The notes under the pieces are model-generated. The model saw only the letters and a list, made by a program, of their open reading frames with translations, was not told the origin of the DNA and searched no databases. A stretch of 6,430 bases of DNA from Pirellulales bacterium (GTDB lineage: Bacteria > Planctomycetota > Planctomycetia > Pirellulales > JALHLM01). The number at the start of each line of letters is the position of its first letter. Within the stretch, counting starts at the first letter, position 1. The stretch covers positions 1 through 6,430 of the forward strand of contig JALHLM010000364.1 of assembly GCA_022844585.1 (NCBI GenBank). The letters are read 5' to 3'. This document shows, in pieces, positions 5,395 to 6,430 of this stretch. The translations under genes were made by a program, and so were the position numbers.

Positions 5395-6261
5395 ATGTTG
5401 CGCTGGTTTGGCGAATTGGATCGCGTTCTGCGCGGCGACGCCACGCGCATGGAGTGCCTCGAAGAGGGAACGATCCGCATTCCGCTCTTCGGCCTGAGCG
5501 TCATCTCCATCCTGCTGGCGATGGTCTTTGGGGCGTGCATGGGCAGCTTCGCGCTGACCGTCGACTGGCAGGAGCGCTATTGGCAGACGATCGCCGCGAC
5601 GCTGAAAATGCCGGTGCTGTTTGCCGCGACGTTGGTGGTGACGTTCCCGTCGCTCTACGTGTTTAACGCGCTCGTCGGCTCGCGGCTGCGGCTATCGGAA
5701 GTGCTCCGCCTGGTCGTGTCGGCCCTGGCCGTATGTATGGCGGTATTGTCCTCGTTGGGTCCGATTGTCGCCTTTTTTTCCGTGACCAGCGTCAGCTACC
5801 AGTTCATTGTGTTGTTGAATGTTATCGTTTGCGCGGTGTCCGGGTTTCTCGGTCTGTCATTCTTGATGCAGACTCTGAATCGGCTCAGTGTCGCCGCCGG
5901 GCAGGTCCGCGAACGCGAATCGACAGCGCCAAAGCCGGCTCCGCAGGCGCCGGCCGCGGCTGACCAAGGTTCGGCCAGCGACGATGCAGACGATGTGATG
6001 ATGGTGGAACTCGTTCTGCCGGCGCCGGGCGCGTTGGGTCCCCTGGATCGACTGCCGGGCCAGTTGCTCGGCGCTCACGTGCGCAAGGTGTTTGTCGTGT
6101 GGATCGCGGTGTTCGGGCTGGTGGGCGCGCAAATGAGTTGGCTGTTGCGGCCGTTCATCGGAGATCCGGACGCGCCGTTCGCCTGGTTTCGTCCCCGCGG
6201 TTCGAGCTTTTTCGAAGCGGTGTTTCATTTACTATGGTCGCTGCTGGTGGGAAATCCGTAG
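5395..6261 (+). CDS. Multi-TM membrane protein, family not named
   Basis: A 288-residue protein. The ATG at 5395 has AGGAG (5380-5384) 10 nt before it; the longer open frame from GTG 5302 would place the TACAAT box inside the gene and is less likely. An N-terminal amphipathic stretch 'ELDRVLRGD' precedes TM segments at about 31-51, 72-91, 105-125 and 133-157. A disordered Pro/Ala/Asp linker follows (about 168-205), then 'LVLPAPGALGPLDRLPGQ', a fifth TM (230-250) and a distinctive 'WLLRPFIGDPDAPFAWF' (249-265). A short hydrophobic end follows. The motifs 'KMPVLF..TLVVTFPSLYVFN' and 'LRPFIG' look conserved to me from planctomycete and related proteins of unknown function. It may be Yip1-like in layout only. 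Its last 28 bp overlap the next gene, implying coupled translation. Confidence 0.78.
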   Translation: MLRWFGELDRVLRGDATRMECLEEGTIRIPLFGLSVISILLAMVFGACMGSFALTVDWQERYWQTIAATLKMPVLFAATLVVTFPSLYVFNALVGSRLRLSEVLRLVVSALAVCMAVLSSLGPIVAFFSVTSVSYQFIVLLNVIVCAVSGFLGLSFLMQTLNRLSVAAGQVRERESTAPKPAPQAPAAADQGSASDDADDVMMVELVLPAPGALGPLDRLPGQLLGAHVRKVFVVWIAVFGLVGAQMSWLLRPFIGDPDAPFAWFRPRGSSFFEAVFHLLWSLLVGNP

Positions 6262-6430
6262 TCGGACGCCTCGAACGCGTGGTGGACGACGTACTCCGGC
6301 GTCGGATTCCGGGCGCCGGACGACAGGCCGCCGGGACGACGCGCCGGTTGTCGTTGCTGCTGCTGTGCCTGGCGATGGGCTACGGTGCCTGCATGGGGAG
6401 TTTCGGCGGAGAAGCGTATCCGCGCGCCTG
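6234..6430 (+). CDS. Start of a paralogous multi-TM protein gene, cut by the window end
   Basis: An open frame of 65 codons from ATG 6234, overlapping the end of the preceding gene by 28 bp in another frame. Residues 13-24 ('LERVVDDVLRRR') recall 'LDRVLRGD' of the upstream protein. A first TM segment (about 39-57) contains 'LAMGYGACMGSF', against 'LAMVFGACMGSF' upstream: 10 of 12 residues are identical. That match in the matching position makes this a real gene and a likely tandem paralogue. Only a weak ribosome site is visible, so translation probably depends on the upstream gene. A GTG start a few codons later cannot be excluded. The remainder lies outside the window. Confidence 0.72.
   Translation, partial: MVAAGGKSVVGRLERVVDDVLRRRIPGAGRQAAGTTRRLSLLLLCLAMGYGACMGSFGGEAYPRA

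Overview
The window looks like chromosomal DNA of a planctomycete, probably of the Pirellulales type. This is inferred from the high G+C content, the lipoprotein style, an HTTM gene paired with a membrane-anchored partner, the style of the intergenic inverted repeat, and membrane-protein families I associate with that group. No 16S or other marker is present. All seven supported genes lie on the + strand.

Layout. Positions 1-2115 hold the 3' end of an rseP-type site-2 protease gene, a HAD hydrolase gene joined to it by a TGATG stop/start overlap, and a lipoprotein gene with its own ribosome binding site. A textbook intrinsic terminator at 2182-2210 closes this unit. Positions 2116-2568 are non-coding. 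They carry the terminator, an inverted repeat, a TTGACA box and a long presumed leader with a possible hairpin. Positions 2569-3042 encode a small secreted protein, half of which is a Cys-Gly-His repeat, followed by a strong terminator at 3105-3137. Positions 3179-3327 form a large imperfect inverted repeat of about 150 bp. Positions 3482-5256 hold a two-gene unit: a single-TM protein and an HTTM (vitamin K-dependent carboxylase-like) integral membrane protein. After a 138-bp gap with a perfect 14-bp palindrome and a TACAAT box comes a multi-TM protein gene (5395-6261). A further gene starts inside its 3' end at 6234 and runs off the window; its first hydrophobic segment repeats a motif of the gene before it, so the two look like tandem paralogues.

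How the genes may work together. The first cluster is envelope housekeeping: intramembrane proteolysis, a small-molecule phosphatase-like enzyme and an envelope lipoprotein. The Cys-rich protein is a free-standing secreted product of unknown function. The single-TM/HTTM pair resembles the SdpA/SdpB type of pair and probably acts as one membrane complex. The two C-terminal membrane genes probably work as a pair. No mobile-element genes, RNA genes or CRISPR arrays were seen.
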